This document shows positions 9,816 through 19,750 of a DNA stretch of 64,000 bases, piece by piece. The notes under the pieces were generated by a model. It had not been told where the DNA came from and searched no databases. It saw nothing but the letters and a program-made list of their open reading frames with translations. Position 1 is the stretch's first letter. Every line of letters begins with the position of its first letter. A program made the position numbers and the translations under genes. This DNA comes from Nannochloropsis oceanica (taxonomy: Eukaryota; Sar; Eustigmatophyceae; Eustigmatales; Monodopsidaceae), in contig CP038106.1 in assembly GCA_004519485.1 (NCBI GenBank), forward strand, positions 817,501 to 881,500. The letters are read 5' to 3'.

Positions 9816-11143
9816 GAGAGTATGAGGAGGTGGAGCTGGGCGAGGAATGCCATGAGCAATAGGTAACGAGGTATGTTTGTGAGTCGTGTACGAAATGAAG
9901 TAGCTGTGTCAAGACCCTGCTGGACACGACGGGAAAGGAAGGCACATTTGAAACCAAGTAATAACTATAGAATTAAACGCGTGTTTCATTTCGCTAAAGC
10001 CCGCACCGTTGATGCTTGTTCCAGAAGATGTCACAGACGGTCTGCGCGAATTTTCCCGGACCAGGAGAAATGTCAGACGAAAAGTACACGCTTTCTTCGG
10101 TTTTTCCCTGTATCAAACGTACATGCCTTGCGAAGCGATGCGACATGCATCGTAGGTCAGCGGCCCATGGGCCATAGTTTGCGAAGACGATGACGCGTCT
10201 CGGGTTTGTCGCTGGATCGTCATGCACCGCAGGCGCATACACACCTTTCACGAATCCAAAATCTATATAACAAGCATGCGCACGTGCAGCTACTCCATCA
10301 AATAATCATCACACAAGAAGTTACAACATTTTCATGCCCTGGGAGCTGTATCTCGGCGTTCGGCGTTGCTACGTTGTTGGCGATGGAGCGAGCGATCAGC
10401 AGCCACAGAGAGCTTCAGCGTGCTTCCAGAAAACTTCCTTCGAAATAACGAAGGCCTCCCAAAACACGTGCTTTACTCTTTCGGCGTTTGAATAGCACAC
10501 TTTCAGTGCAGCAATTCACTGTCAGCTCACTTCTCATTCAGCTCTCTGTCCACACCGTCACCCCACCTGTAGGAGCGCCCAAGCTCTCGTCTCAGAGCCT
10601 TCTTCGTCACCACCCAACACAGAAAGGTGAGGATCTTCTATGGAATGCGTGTGTTCCTTGGTTTTTCGATGCGTACTTTTAAGAGTGTACTGGGTGTGTG
10701 GGAGGCGTTCCCAGCGGTATGTTAGAGCGAATACATGCAGGCCAGCGGCATGTGCGAAAGTTGTGGGCGGGGTTTCGGATCTCGTCATTTTCCTGCTCCA
10801 TTTCATGCCATGGCCTCGGGCCTCGCTCACACGAGCAGCTATGCCTTGCCGAGACTGACGTGTCTACCACTGCGTGTTTGTGTCAACCAGTGGCAAAGGT
10901 TGGGAGGCGTAACAACTGCAGAGGCTGGCCTACCGATCGTTCATCCTGGAGATGCGGATGTTGCTTTTCTCCCTGTGTCGTCTCCTTCGCCTAGTGATTC
11001 TTGTCCTCTCATCACCCTCGCAGACTTTGTTGTTGAAAAAGTTCATGCTTTTCGGTATTGTTTCATCGCTTTCATTAAACAGCCTCTGACCCTCTTTCCT
11101 CTTTCCCCTTTTTTCTTGCTCATCCCAAGCGCAGACAACTACC
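9816..11143. other. Intergenic 1.3 kb, no gene recognised
   Basis: Holds the 3' flank of USP and the promoter and 5' UTR of the Hsp110 gene. Several short frames occur on both strands (for example minus 9994-10251 and plus 10735-11163), but none shows family features, and the last overlaps the Hsp110 start in another frame. No RNA gene was seen. Confidence 0.3.
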
Positions 11144-13780
11144 ATGGCAGTGGTGGGCATTGACCTGGGGAACCTGAACATTGTGATTGCGCAGGCTCAA
11201 CGCGGCGGCGTGGACGTGATCTTAAATGAAAACTCCAACCGGCAAAATCCTAACATGGTGTCCATTGCGGAGAAACAACGCTATGTGGGCGAGCAAGCCG
11301 TGACGCTGGCGCGGTCCAACTACAAAAACACGATTTATGCCACCAAGCGCTTGATCGGAAAAAAATACGACGAGCCAGATGTGCAGCAGGAGATTCAATC
11401 ATTGCCTTTCAAGATTATCAAACTGCCCAAGGGTGGGGTTGGATACGAGGTCTCCTATGGTGGGGAGCCGACAGTGCTGTCACCCGAACAGGTGGTGGCG
11501 ATGCTCTTTGGGAAGGTGAATGAGATCGTCAAGAACAACAACAATGGAACCCCCATTGCCGAGGCTGTCGTGGCTATCCCTGGTTGGTTCACCGATTCCC
11601 AGCGCCGCGCTGTTTTAGATGCCGCAGAGATTTCCGGCTTAAACGTGTTGCGGCTCATGCATGAATCTACTGCTGTGGCGCTGTCTTACGGGATCTACAA
11701 GTCCGTCCGCAGCCTGTTCCATGAAAGCGAGCCGCAGCATGTCCTCTTTCTCGATTTGGGCCATTCCAATTTTTGTGCGTCGGTGGTCGCTTTTATCCAG
11801 GGCAAGCTTATCGTCAAGTCGGCTGTTTATGACCGGAGCTTGGGCGGGCGGGATTTCGACAAGCAAATCGTGGACTTCCTGGCGGAGCAGTTCCAGGCCA
11901 AGTCCAAGCTGGGCGACCCGCGGGAGAATGCCAAGGCGATGTTGAAGCTCCAGGCCGCGGCGGAGAAGGCGAAGAAGACTCTGTCGCCTGCAGGGGTAAC
12001 GGAGGCGTCCATCTCGGTGGAATGTGTGATGGAAGATACGGACCTGAATACGGCCTTGTCTCTGGAGGAGTTCGAGAGGCGCGTGCAGCCTCTACTGGCT
12101 CGGTTGGAAGCGCCTATCTCACAGGCCTTGGCTGAGGCGGGCGTCACACCTGAGCAGCTTGCGAATGTAGAGGTGGTGGGCGGGGGTACTCGTGTGAATT
12201 CGGTGAAGCTGCACATTGCCGGCTTGCTCCACCTGGACAAGACCAAGCTAAATTACGGCCTCAGCACCACCCTCAATGCTGATGAGGCTGTTTCCCGTGG
12301 CTGCGCACTGCAGGCTGCTATCCTCTCTTCCCGTTTTCAAGTCAAGCCTTTTGAGGTCCTTGAGGCGTGCCCTTACCCGATTAACTTGAGCTGGGAAGAA
12401 TCGCCGTCTGCCGCTGCCCCCATGGACGAGGACGAACCTGCGGCTGGCGGGGAAGGTGAGGAAGCGGCCGTCAAAGCGGGGGAAGGCTCGGTGTTGTTGT
12501 TCAAGCGTAATGACAAGGTACCGAACCAGCGGCGGGTTACTTTTCACAAGGATGCCGACTTCACCGTTACTGCCGCGTATGACAAGTCGGCCCTACCCTT
12601 GCTTCCCCCCGGGACCAGCACGGATATCGCCTCCTTCCAGGTGGCTCTTCCCAAGGAACATCAAGGCATGGGGGACAAGTCCAAGGTCCGCCTCACCCTT
12701 GTCTACAACTTGCACGGCGTCCTCGTCATGAATCAAGCTCAACTCATGGAGGAGGTGACAGTTGGCCCCACTGCTACCAACGCCTCTGAGACGGGCAAGG
12801 TTGAGGCCGAGGGTGACAAGGCAGCCGAGGCGGCAGGAGAAAGTGTGGCGGCGGACGGTGCACCGGCTCCAGAAGGCGCCGCGGCAGTGCATGAGGAGAA
12901 AAAGGAGGAGAAGCCTGCCCAGGCCGAGCCTGCGACGCCTGCTGCGGGGACGAAGAAGAAGTTTAAAACGCACTCGTTGTCCGTGGTGACCGTGGCTCCG
13001 GGTTTGAGCAAGGCGGAGAAGGATGCGTTTGTGGAGGCAGAGGCGCAGATGGAACAGCAGGATAGGATTATTCGGGAGACGGCGGATACGCGCAATGCCT
13101 TGGAATCTTATATTTACGATTTGAAGGCCAAGTTGGGGGATAAGCTCAAGCCGTTCGCTGAAGAATCGGCGGCCGCCGCATTTAATACACAATTGGAGGA
13201 CATGGAGACCTGGTTATATGGCGATGAAGGCTTTGATTCTACCAAATCCGTGTACGCTAGCAAGTTGGCTACGCTCCGGTCGGTGGGCGACCCTATTCAG
13301 CAGCGCTCGGACGAGGCCAGCAAGCGTGAGCCGGCCCGTGTCGAGTTCTGCCGTCAGTTGGAGGAGTACAAGACGCTAGTGAAGTCAGCGGAAGAGAAGT
13401 ACAGCCACATAACGGACGAGGAGCGCAATAAGGTTCGCGAGGAAGTGACGGCCGCCGAATCCTGGCTCTACGACCAGCTCGCCAAGCAAACAGAGCTACC
13501 CTCTTATGCCGACCCCGTTCTAACGGTGGCCGCCATCAAGGAGCGACAAAATGCGGTGGCTCACGCTGTATTGCCGGTCATGAATCGGCCCAAGCCTCCT
13601 CCTCAGGCCCCGGCACCCACGCCTGCTGTTGACGAGAAGGCGGCCGCCCCACAGCCAGAAGAAGAGGTTGCCGAGGCACCAGCTGCCGAGACGGGAGCGA
13701 CAGAAGCGACGTCCATGGACGAAGGTGTGGCTCCTACAGCGGAGGGGGAAGAAGAGGTGCCGATGGATACAGCTTCGTAA
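11144..13780 (+). CDS. Hsp110/HSPA4-type chaperone (Hsp70 nucleotide exchange factor)
   Basis: Cytosolic large Hsp70 relative that acts as exchange factor for Hsp70 and holds unfolded proteins. The 878-aa single-exon protein starts VVGIDLGNLNIVIAQAQRGG, the Hsp110 version of the phosphate-1 loop. It continues with KRLIGKKYDEPDVQQE, AVVAIPGWFTDSQRRAVLDA, LMHESTAVALSYGIYK, the second phosphate loop LFLDLGHSNFCAS, and VEVVGGGTRVNSVK. The substrate domain has a long acidic Ala/Glu-rich insert (about residues 540-610) before the helical lid, typical of Hsp110 rather than Hsp70. The C-terminus is acidic (EEEVPMDTAS) with no KDEL or EEVD tail, which fits the cytosol or nucleus. The start ATG sits in ACCATGG, a strong context. 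Call secure. Confidence 0.95.
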   Translation: MAVVGIDLGNLNIVIAQAQRGGVDVILNENSNRQNPNMVSIAEKQRYVGEQAVTLARSNYKNTIYATKRLIGKKYDEPDVQQEIQSLPFKIIKLPKGGVGYEVSYGGEPTVLSPEQVVAMLFGKVNEIVKNNNNGTPIAEAVVAIPGWFTDSQRRAVLDAAEISGLNVLRLMHESTAVALSYGIYKSVRSLFHESEPQHVLFLDLGHSNFCASVVAFIQGKLIVKSAVYDRSLGGRDFDKQIVDFLAEQFQAKSKLGDPRENAKAMLKLQAAAEKAKKTLSPAGVTEASISVECVMEDTDLNTALSLEEFERRVQPLLARLEAPISQALAEAGVTPEQLANVEVVGGGTRVNSVKLHIAGLLHLDKTKLNYGLSTTLNADEAVSRGCALQAAILSSRFQVKPFEVLEACPYPINLSWEESPSAAAPMDEDEPAAGGEGEEAAVKAGEGSVLLFKRNDKVPNQRRVTFHKDADFTVTAAYDKSALPLLPPGTSTDIASFQVALPKEHQGMGDKSKVRLTLVYNLHGVLVMNQAQLMEEVTVGPTATNASETGKVEAEGDKAAEAAGESVAADGAPAPEGAAAVHEEKKEEKPAQAEPATPAAGTKKKFKTHSLSVVTVAPGLSKAEKDAFVEAEAQMEQQDRIIRETADTRNALESYIYDLKAKLGDKLKPFAEESAAAAFNTQLEDMETWLYGDEGFDSTKSVYASKLATLRSVGDPIQQRSDEASKREPARVEFCRQLEEYKTLVKSAEEKYSHITDEERNKVREEVTAAESWLYDQLAKQTELPSYADPVLTVAAIKERQNAVAHAVLPVMNRPKPPPQAPAPTPAVDEKAAAPQPEEEVAEAPAAETGATEATSMDEGVAPTAEGEEEVPMDTAS

Positions 13781-14462
13781 TCGGGATGGGGGAAAAAAAC
13801 CTCTGTGTGGGCTGTCAGTTGATACTATTAGAGGTCTTTTGTTTTGTTTGTGGCTGCGTGTGTGTGTTTGCATGAGAAATAGACTTGAGAATATCGGAAG
13901 GAACTTTGACATGGTAAACGAGGAAAAGAAAATCTTCAAAAAGGAATAATGGGTAAAAACAAGGAGCACCGGGTCTCTTTAGAAATGCTTCTCGGCGGAA
14001 AACCAGAAAAAAAGGTAGAATATGTCGACTTTTTCGCTTATCATTATAGAATGAAAGATCGAATGGCCAAGGGATTTATAAATTCTTTCTTTATGTTGTC
14101 GTAGAACTTACTTTCCATCCCGAGGGAGGTGTATGCAGGCCAAACCCTCTGACATGGGCGCAATATCTCTATGAAAGGTTGTTGGAATACATTGTCCGAC
14201 CTCCTTCGAGGCGGAGCCGCATAGTTGAAGTATAGGTGCTTGCTTCATCCATCTCATGACGCTTTGCCAGTGACTCACTCATGCATGTGACACATTTAGT
14301 TCTGCTCGCTCAAGCCTGGCCCCTCCTGACATGCACACATTGCACTTGTAGGTGGGCCACGTTTAGTATAGACGCCACCCCTGTCGCACCATCGGTCCCA
14401 GAGCAGGAGCACGCTTCCCTACTCCTGTACGCTCCCCCTGCTTCCCCCCCTGCTCGTCAACG
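13781..14462. other. Intergenic, no gene recognised
   Basis: Carries the 3' UTR of Hsp110 and the promoter/5' UTR of the NAPRT gene, both plus strand. An open frame overlapping the NAPRT start in another phase looks like chance. Confidence 0.3.
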
Positions 14463-16133
14463 ATGGCGACGCCAGCGGCTGCGAATTACAGTGACGGCGC
14501 GGCCGCTCAGGATGACAGCTCCTCTCCTTCAACATCTCCCAATCTTCCACCCCCGCCCATGTCGTCGTTCGTACGGCCTATGCTGACCGATATGTACCAA
14601 ATTACAATGGTCTTCGCGTACTGGAAGCAAAAGCGGCACCAGGACAGGGCCATCTTTGAGCTCTTTTTCCGGAAGACACCCTTTAAGGGAGAGTTTGCCA
14701 TTATGGCCGGCATTGACGAAGTACTCAAGTACTTGGCCCACTTTCGCTTCTCCGAGGAGGAGCTGATTTATTTACGAAAGCAAATTCCGCATGCCGAGGA
14801 GGATTTTTTTGTCTGGTTGGGACAATTAGATTGCTCAGCCGTCAAAGTATACGCCCTGCCCGACGGTACCACATGCTTTGGTATAGAGCCCCTGATCCGC
14901 GTGGAAGGTCCCTTGGCGATTGGACAGCTTTTGGAGACGACGCTCCTAAATCTGGTCAACTACCCTTCCCTCATCGCCACCAACGCCGCCCGTCACCGCC
15001 TGGCCGTGGGGCCGGACAAGGTGCTGATTGAGTTTGGATTGCGAAGGGCCCAGGGTCCGGACGGTGCCATGTCTGCGGCAAAGTACTCCTATCTCGGGGG
15101 ATTCGATGGGACGAGCAATGTGCTTGCGGGCCGTTTGCTCAGCATCGCCATCAGTGGCACCCACGCTCATGCGTATGTGCAATCGTACGTGAGCCTGGAT
15201 GACCTCCAGAATCCCTTTTTAGACGATCAAAATCTGGTAGAGAAAGCGTTGGCATACCGGTCCACCTTGGGCTTTTCCGATAGTAATTTGGGGGAGTTTG
15301 CGGCCTTTGTCGCTTATGCTCAGTCATGGCCCGATAACTTTCTGTGTTTGGTCGATACCTACGATACGCTCAATTCGGGGATACCCAATTTTCTGAGTGT
15401 TGCTTTGGCGTTGCATGATTTGGGGTATGCGCCGGTGGGGGTACGGTTGGACTCGGGAGACTTGGCTTACTTGTCAAAGCGGATCAGGGCGTGGTTTACC
15501 AGGGTGGCGTCGACTCACGGACGGCCGACGTTTGAAAAGCTTCGGATTGTGGCGAGTAATAATATCAATGAAGATGTGTTGTACGCCTTGAGTAAGCAGG
15601 GACATTCCATCGATGCCTTCGGCGTGGGAACTCACTTGGTCACGTGTCAGGCACAGCCGGCCTTGGGATGTGTTTATAAGCTGGTGGAGATCTGCGGGAA
15701 ACCACGGATCAAGATCTCTAATGAAGTAGAGAAAGTTACCTTGCCGAGTCGGAAGGACCTCTATCGCTTTTTCAACGAATCAGGCGTGGCCGTGGTGGAT
15801 TTCATGACTAAAAACGGTGAAGCCGCGCCAAAACCAGGGCAGCGCCGATTGTGTCGGCATCCGTTCGACTCGAAGAAGCGTGCTTATGTCACACCCTCCA
15901 CCGTCGAACCGTTGCTTAAGCTGGTTTGGGACGGACAGGCGGGTGGCATTCAACCAGGGGCCTTGCGGACATTGGGAGAAAGTAGAGAGTTCGTGATGGA
16001 TCAGTTGAAGGGCATCCGAGAGGATGTTTTGAGGCACATTAATCCTACGCCGTACAAGGTAAGCGTTAGTGAGGAGCTCCATGCGTTGTTGCACCAGCTT
16101 TGGGAGATGAATGCACCGGTGGGTCAGCTATGA
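14463..16133 (+). CDS. NAPRT: Nicotinate phosphoribosyltransferase
   Basis: First step of the Preiss-Handler route: nicotinate plus PRPP (and ATP) to nicotinate mononucleotide for NAD synthesis, in the cytosol. The 556-aa single-exon protein has the family N-terminus MLTDMYQITMVFAYWKQ and FELFFRKTPFKGEFAIMAG, then EGPLAIGQLLETTLLNLVNY, LIEFGLRRAQGPDGAMSAAK, the ISGTHAHAYVQS motif carrying the active-site His region, VGVRLDSGDLAYLS near residue 327, IVASNNINED and DAFGVGTHLVTC. About 32 Ser/Pro-rich residues precede the conserved start; an internal Met just before MLTDMY could also initiate. No targeting leader was seen. Its product feeds the NAD pool that the neighbouring NAD+-dependent ligase also draws on, but this is no evidence of coupling. 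Confidence 0.95.
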   Translation: MATPAAANYSDGAAAQDDSSSPSTSPNLPPPPMSSFVRPMLTDMYQITMVFAYWKQKRHQDRAIFELFFRKTPFKGEFAIMAGIDEVLKYLAHFRFSEEELIYLRKQIPHAEEDFFVWLGQLDCSAVKVYALPDGTTCFGIEPLIRVEGPLAIGQLLETTLLNLVNYPSLIATNAARHRLAVGPDKVLIEFGLRRAQGPDGAMSAAKYSYLGGFDGTSNVLAGRLLSIAISGTHAHAYVQSYVSLDDLQNPFLDDQNLVEKALAYRSTLGFSDSNLGEFAAFVAYAQSWPDNFLCLVDTYDTLNSGIPNFLSVALALHDLGYAPVGVRLDSGDLAYLSKRIRAWFTRVASTHGRPTFEKLRIVASNNINEDVLYALSKQGHSIDAFGVGTHLVTCQAQPALGCVYKLVEICGKPRIKISNEVEKVTLPSRKDLYRFFNESGVAVVDFMTKNGEAAPKPGQRRLCRHPFDSKKRAYVTPSTVEPLLKLVWDGQAGGIQPGALRTLGESREFVMDQLKGIREDVLRHINPTPYKVSVSEELHALLHQLWEMNAPVGQL

Positions 16134-17134
16134 TATGGAGGGAGGGAGGATGAGGAAAGGAAAAGATTGAGCGGGCTTGTGCCCCGTTTGTTTATGTACA
16201 AAGAAATGTTTATGATGTTTCTTTTTTAAAAGAATGTTTGACGGATCAAATATGTTGTCTCTGTCTTGTTTGGCGTGCCCTTAGTACGATGGAATAGGAA
16301 AGGGAGACAGGAGAGAAAGTGACAAACAAGTTCGACCCGCGACAAAGACAAATGAGATTTTAAAAATCTAGCAAAGCGGATAAGCAACACAATGCTTGAC
16401 AAAATGGTTCTCGTACGTCATGTGCTCACATGTGTGTTTTTATTCATCTCCGACCAATGGACCCGTAGTAGCCCTTCATCCTCTGTTGAACTTGGTCTTA
16501 CACACAGGTTTTGGTGCGTAGACCACTAGGATAATGATAAATTTATATAGATTAAAAAAAGGGGAAATACCAGAACGCGGGCGCGTGCACGTACGCGCAC
16601 ATACACGCACACAGAACTTACAAACATGACATCCATTCACTTATCTGGCCTTTTTCTCTGCACCTACTCCACAACAACTCCTTTCTATTCTTTCTCCCGT
16701 ATTGTACGCTTCTAATCCTTGCGCACAATCACACTTGACGCTCCAATATCGCAGTGGATGACAAACACAATGTATATAAAGCTCGTCATCCTCCTTTCTT
16801 CCTCCTGCTGTCTTCCTCCCGGACACGGACGCCCAGGGGATTTTGTTCCAATCATCAATCTGTCCGTTCCTAAGAGCCTCATCTGAAGGTGAGGAGCTAC
16901 CAACTCACTCATAAAGTGCTTTTTCCCTTCTGCCATATTTTTCCTCTTGTCCTTTCAACCGCCAGCTGCTGAGTGTTCTTTCTTTTTTATGTTCTCTGCT
17001 TCTTCCATCCTTCTGCCCTGTTTCTTTCCTATACGACTGTTCATCTCCACGTTTCCCCCCCCCTCTATTCGTGCGCTCTTGCCAGGCTATCTACTTGCGC
17101 TCTCTCTTTTGCCCTCAACACATATTTTCGTGCA
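16134..17134. other. Convergent intergenic 1.0 kb, no gene recognised
   Basis: Between the 3' ends of NAPRT (+) and glycolate oxidase (-). It has AT-rich and pyrimidine-rich patches and a CA/CG-rich stretch near 16580-16612. No supported gene or RNA. Confidence 0.3.
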
Positions 17135-18310
17135 TTAGATCTTTGACTGGTACGAGGCCACGTGCGTGACCATCGCTCGCTGGATGTCCGAGAGCTTGGT
17201 GCACCCCGTTAACCGCATCGCCATCTCAAACTCTTTCTTCAACAACTCCAACACCTGGTACACGCCTTCTTCCCCGCTGTGCGCCAAGCCCCAAAGCACC
17301 GGCCGGCCAATAAAAACAGCACGTGCTCCCAATGCCAGGGCCTTGAATGCATCCGTCCCGCGGCACACACCGCCATCCAGATACACCTCGCAGCGACCGT
17401 TGACAGCCTTGACTATATCAGGAAGAAGCTCAATGGTGGAAGCCACCGTGTCGAGCTGACGGGCGCCGTGGTTGGAGACCCAGATGGCGTCCACCCCACA
17501 CTGCATCGCCATGAGGGCGTCCTCGGGTGTCATGACACCCTTGACCACGATTGGTAGGTTGCATACGCTGCGCAGCCATTGTACATCCTTCCACTGGAGC
17601 GTTCGATCAATGAGTGACGCCACATACGCCGCCAATCCCGAGTCCTTCCCTCCGTCCTTGGTGCCTTCCGCATGCGACCCTCCCTCGCTCGCAAAATTTG
17701 CCATCGTTAAGTGCCCAGGCAGCTTGAAGCGATTTCGTACGTCCGCCTCCCGTCTACCCAATACAGGTGTGTCCACTGTGATCGCCAAGGCTTTGTACCC
17801 CGCTCGCTCCGCTCGTCGAGCTAGCTCGGCCGTCAGCTCGCGATCCTTGTAGACGTAGAGCTGGAACCACTTAGCCGCTCCCACCCCAACCGCCGCCACG
17901 TCTTCAACGGACGTCGTCGACCAGGAAGACAAGGTCATGAGAGTTTTCTGCCGGGCACAAGCACGTGCAGTGGCAAGTTCACCCTCATGGTTGGCCATAC
18001 GCTGCATGGCGGTAGGCGCCACGCAAATGGGGTAAGCCACTGGCTCCCCCAATATGGTGGTGGCGGTGTCAACCTCGCTCACGTCCCGCAAGATGCGAGG
18101 GCGCATACGCAAGCGTTCAAATGCCGCTCGGTTCTCGCGGAGGGTGATCATGTCGTTCGCCCCGCTGGCGTAGTAGTCAAACGCGTTTTTCGGAAGAGTC
18201 GCTTTCGCATACGCCTCGTACTCTCTGATGTTGACCGGCTCCGGTCCTGCGCCCGTGGGCGTCATGACGGTCTCCTCGGCCGCGCCCAAAGGGCGGTTTA
18301 CAATGTCCAT
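17135..18310 (-). CDS. GOX: (S)-2-hydroxy-acid oxidase / glycolate oxidase
   Basis: FMN enzyme that oxidises glycolate (or another small 2-hydroxy acid) to the oxo acid, the peroxide-forming step of photorespiration in many algae and plants. The 391-aa protein has [74 protein letters not shown], the catalytic Lys segment [17 protein letters not shown], and the active-site His and Arg in [10 protein letters not shown], then [20 protein letters not shown]. It ends in -SKI, a peroxisome-signal-like tripeptide. I chose the ATG at 18310 because it has a strong context (CAAAAAATGG) and family-like length. The frame is open upstream to 18490 and includes another ATG at 18409 that would add a basic leader without acidic residues. 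Substrate choice between glycolate and longer acids cannot be set from sequence alone. Confidence 0.92.
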   Translation of the reverse strand: MDIVNRPLGAAEETVMTPTGAGPEPVNIREYEAYAKATLPKNAFDYYASGANDMITLRENRAAFERLRMRPRILRDVSEVDTATTILGEPVAYPICVAPTAMQRMANHEGELATARACARQKTLMTLSSWSTTSVEDVAAVGVGAAKWFQLYVYKDRELTAELARRAERAGYKALAITVDTPVLGRREADVRNRFKLPGHLTMANFASEGGSHAEGTKDGGKDSGLAAYVASLIDRTLQWKDVQWLRSVCNLPIVVKGVMTPEDALMAMQCGVDAIWVSNHGARQLDTVASTIELLPDIVKAVNGRCEVYLDGGVCRGTDAFKALALGARAVFIGRPVLWGLAHSGEEGVYQVLELLKKEFEMAMRLTGCTKLSDIQRAMVTHVASYQSKI

Positions 18311-19750
18311 TTTTTGGTTACTGTAGCTAAGCCCTGTGGATTTGAAGTGGGGGATGAGGGTAGGGAGAGTGCGAAGGGATAATGAGAGGACGGCGCGATG
18401 AAAGATCATTTTCGCGTGTCGTGCAAGTTTTTTGAAAGGCAAGCCAGATCGCATTCTCCTTGCCGACAGCCGGAGATACAAATAATGCACCAGACATCAC
18501 AGCGTGAATGTCTGTGGGTCGGAGCATACTGTTGCTTGCCTTGTCGCTAGTGTGGCTTGCTTGCTGTGACTGCGAGGAGGGGTGGGTGTTGCTGGGTGCA
18601 AGAGTGGGGGGAGGTCGAGCTTCTTTTGCTTGGACGTTGTCAGCAAGCGCACGGCGGCTGCCGCGTTGTAATGGGTTGCTGCGCAGGCCTTCAATCCAAA
18701 AGACATCATATAGGCGGCTACGTATGCCAAGCAAGAGAAGTCTGCTTCGAAGATCTTCACCGAGACCGGGTGTACTCTCACAGAGTTTGGATCTGGCTTG
18801 CTTCGAAGTTCGCTGATCACCTGACGCCAGCGGGCCGACACCCGTTGTTCGCTGCATGGGACCACGCTTGAGGGAGCTTTTCGACACTTCGAGACGGTGA
18901 AAAGGCCAGCGGAAGACATTTGGATTGCAGCACGATTATGTGATTTCGGGAGTCTGTGTCTATGAATATATGAATAGGGCCGGAAAACACACGCAAATAT
19001 AACAAAAGTTACATAAACCCTGACCCAGAAATAAAAGCACATAAATTCAGGAAAAAGGCATGCTCGTAGATACCCACTAGGGATCAGATATGACAGATGG
19101 GAAAACAAACAAACGAACGACTATTCTTTTTCCAAATTTTGTCAGGTTACAAGAACTCTTCGTGCGTCCCATCAGCTCTTATCTCGTTTGTTCTTCTTCC
19201 CGACACCCTCCAGAGGTCCTCATTGCACCCATTTTGCCCCACTTGCATAGCCTGCGACTCTCTCGTCTTCTTCCGCCTTCATGCAACCATTCAAACGTGG
19301 AATGGTTGTACGCTTATGAATGAAGAAAAAAAGGCAAGAGGCCGCTGCACCAGCGGGTGTTGAAAGCCATACACAGGAGGGGAGCCGCGCGCACTCCTTT
19401 CACTACCTTCCTCTCATCACAAACCTCCCTCTTGCGCTCTTTTGTTCTCTCTATACATCAACCAAAGACTTCGAGGCATCATCCTGTTCACTATTGATCC
19501 CTCCTTCCACTGCTCTTCCTCCTTCCTTCCATACCTCGTTTATGTCTGCTATTTGCTTATACTCGTACTGTCGGCGTGGGCGCATGCATGTCACGTACTA
19601 CTCGAACTTCAACTCAAAAGGCGGTTGAATATCACGTTGAAGAAATCGTTGGCTTTAGAAATGACTGACATCTTCATCTCGCTCGCTATCGCTTCTGTAC
19701 TTGACAAAACGCACATGAAAAAAAAATGGGCTCTACCCTACCCAAGCGTT
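18311..19750. other. Intergenic 1.4 kb, no gene recognised
   Basis: Lies upstream of glycolate oxidase and downstream of FtsH, both minus strand. The first 180 bases are open in the glycolate-oxidase frame. Other frames here overlap one another and show no domain; I take them as chance. No RNA gene was seen. Confidence 0.3.
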
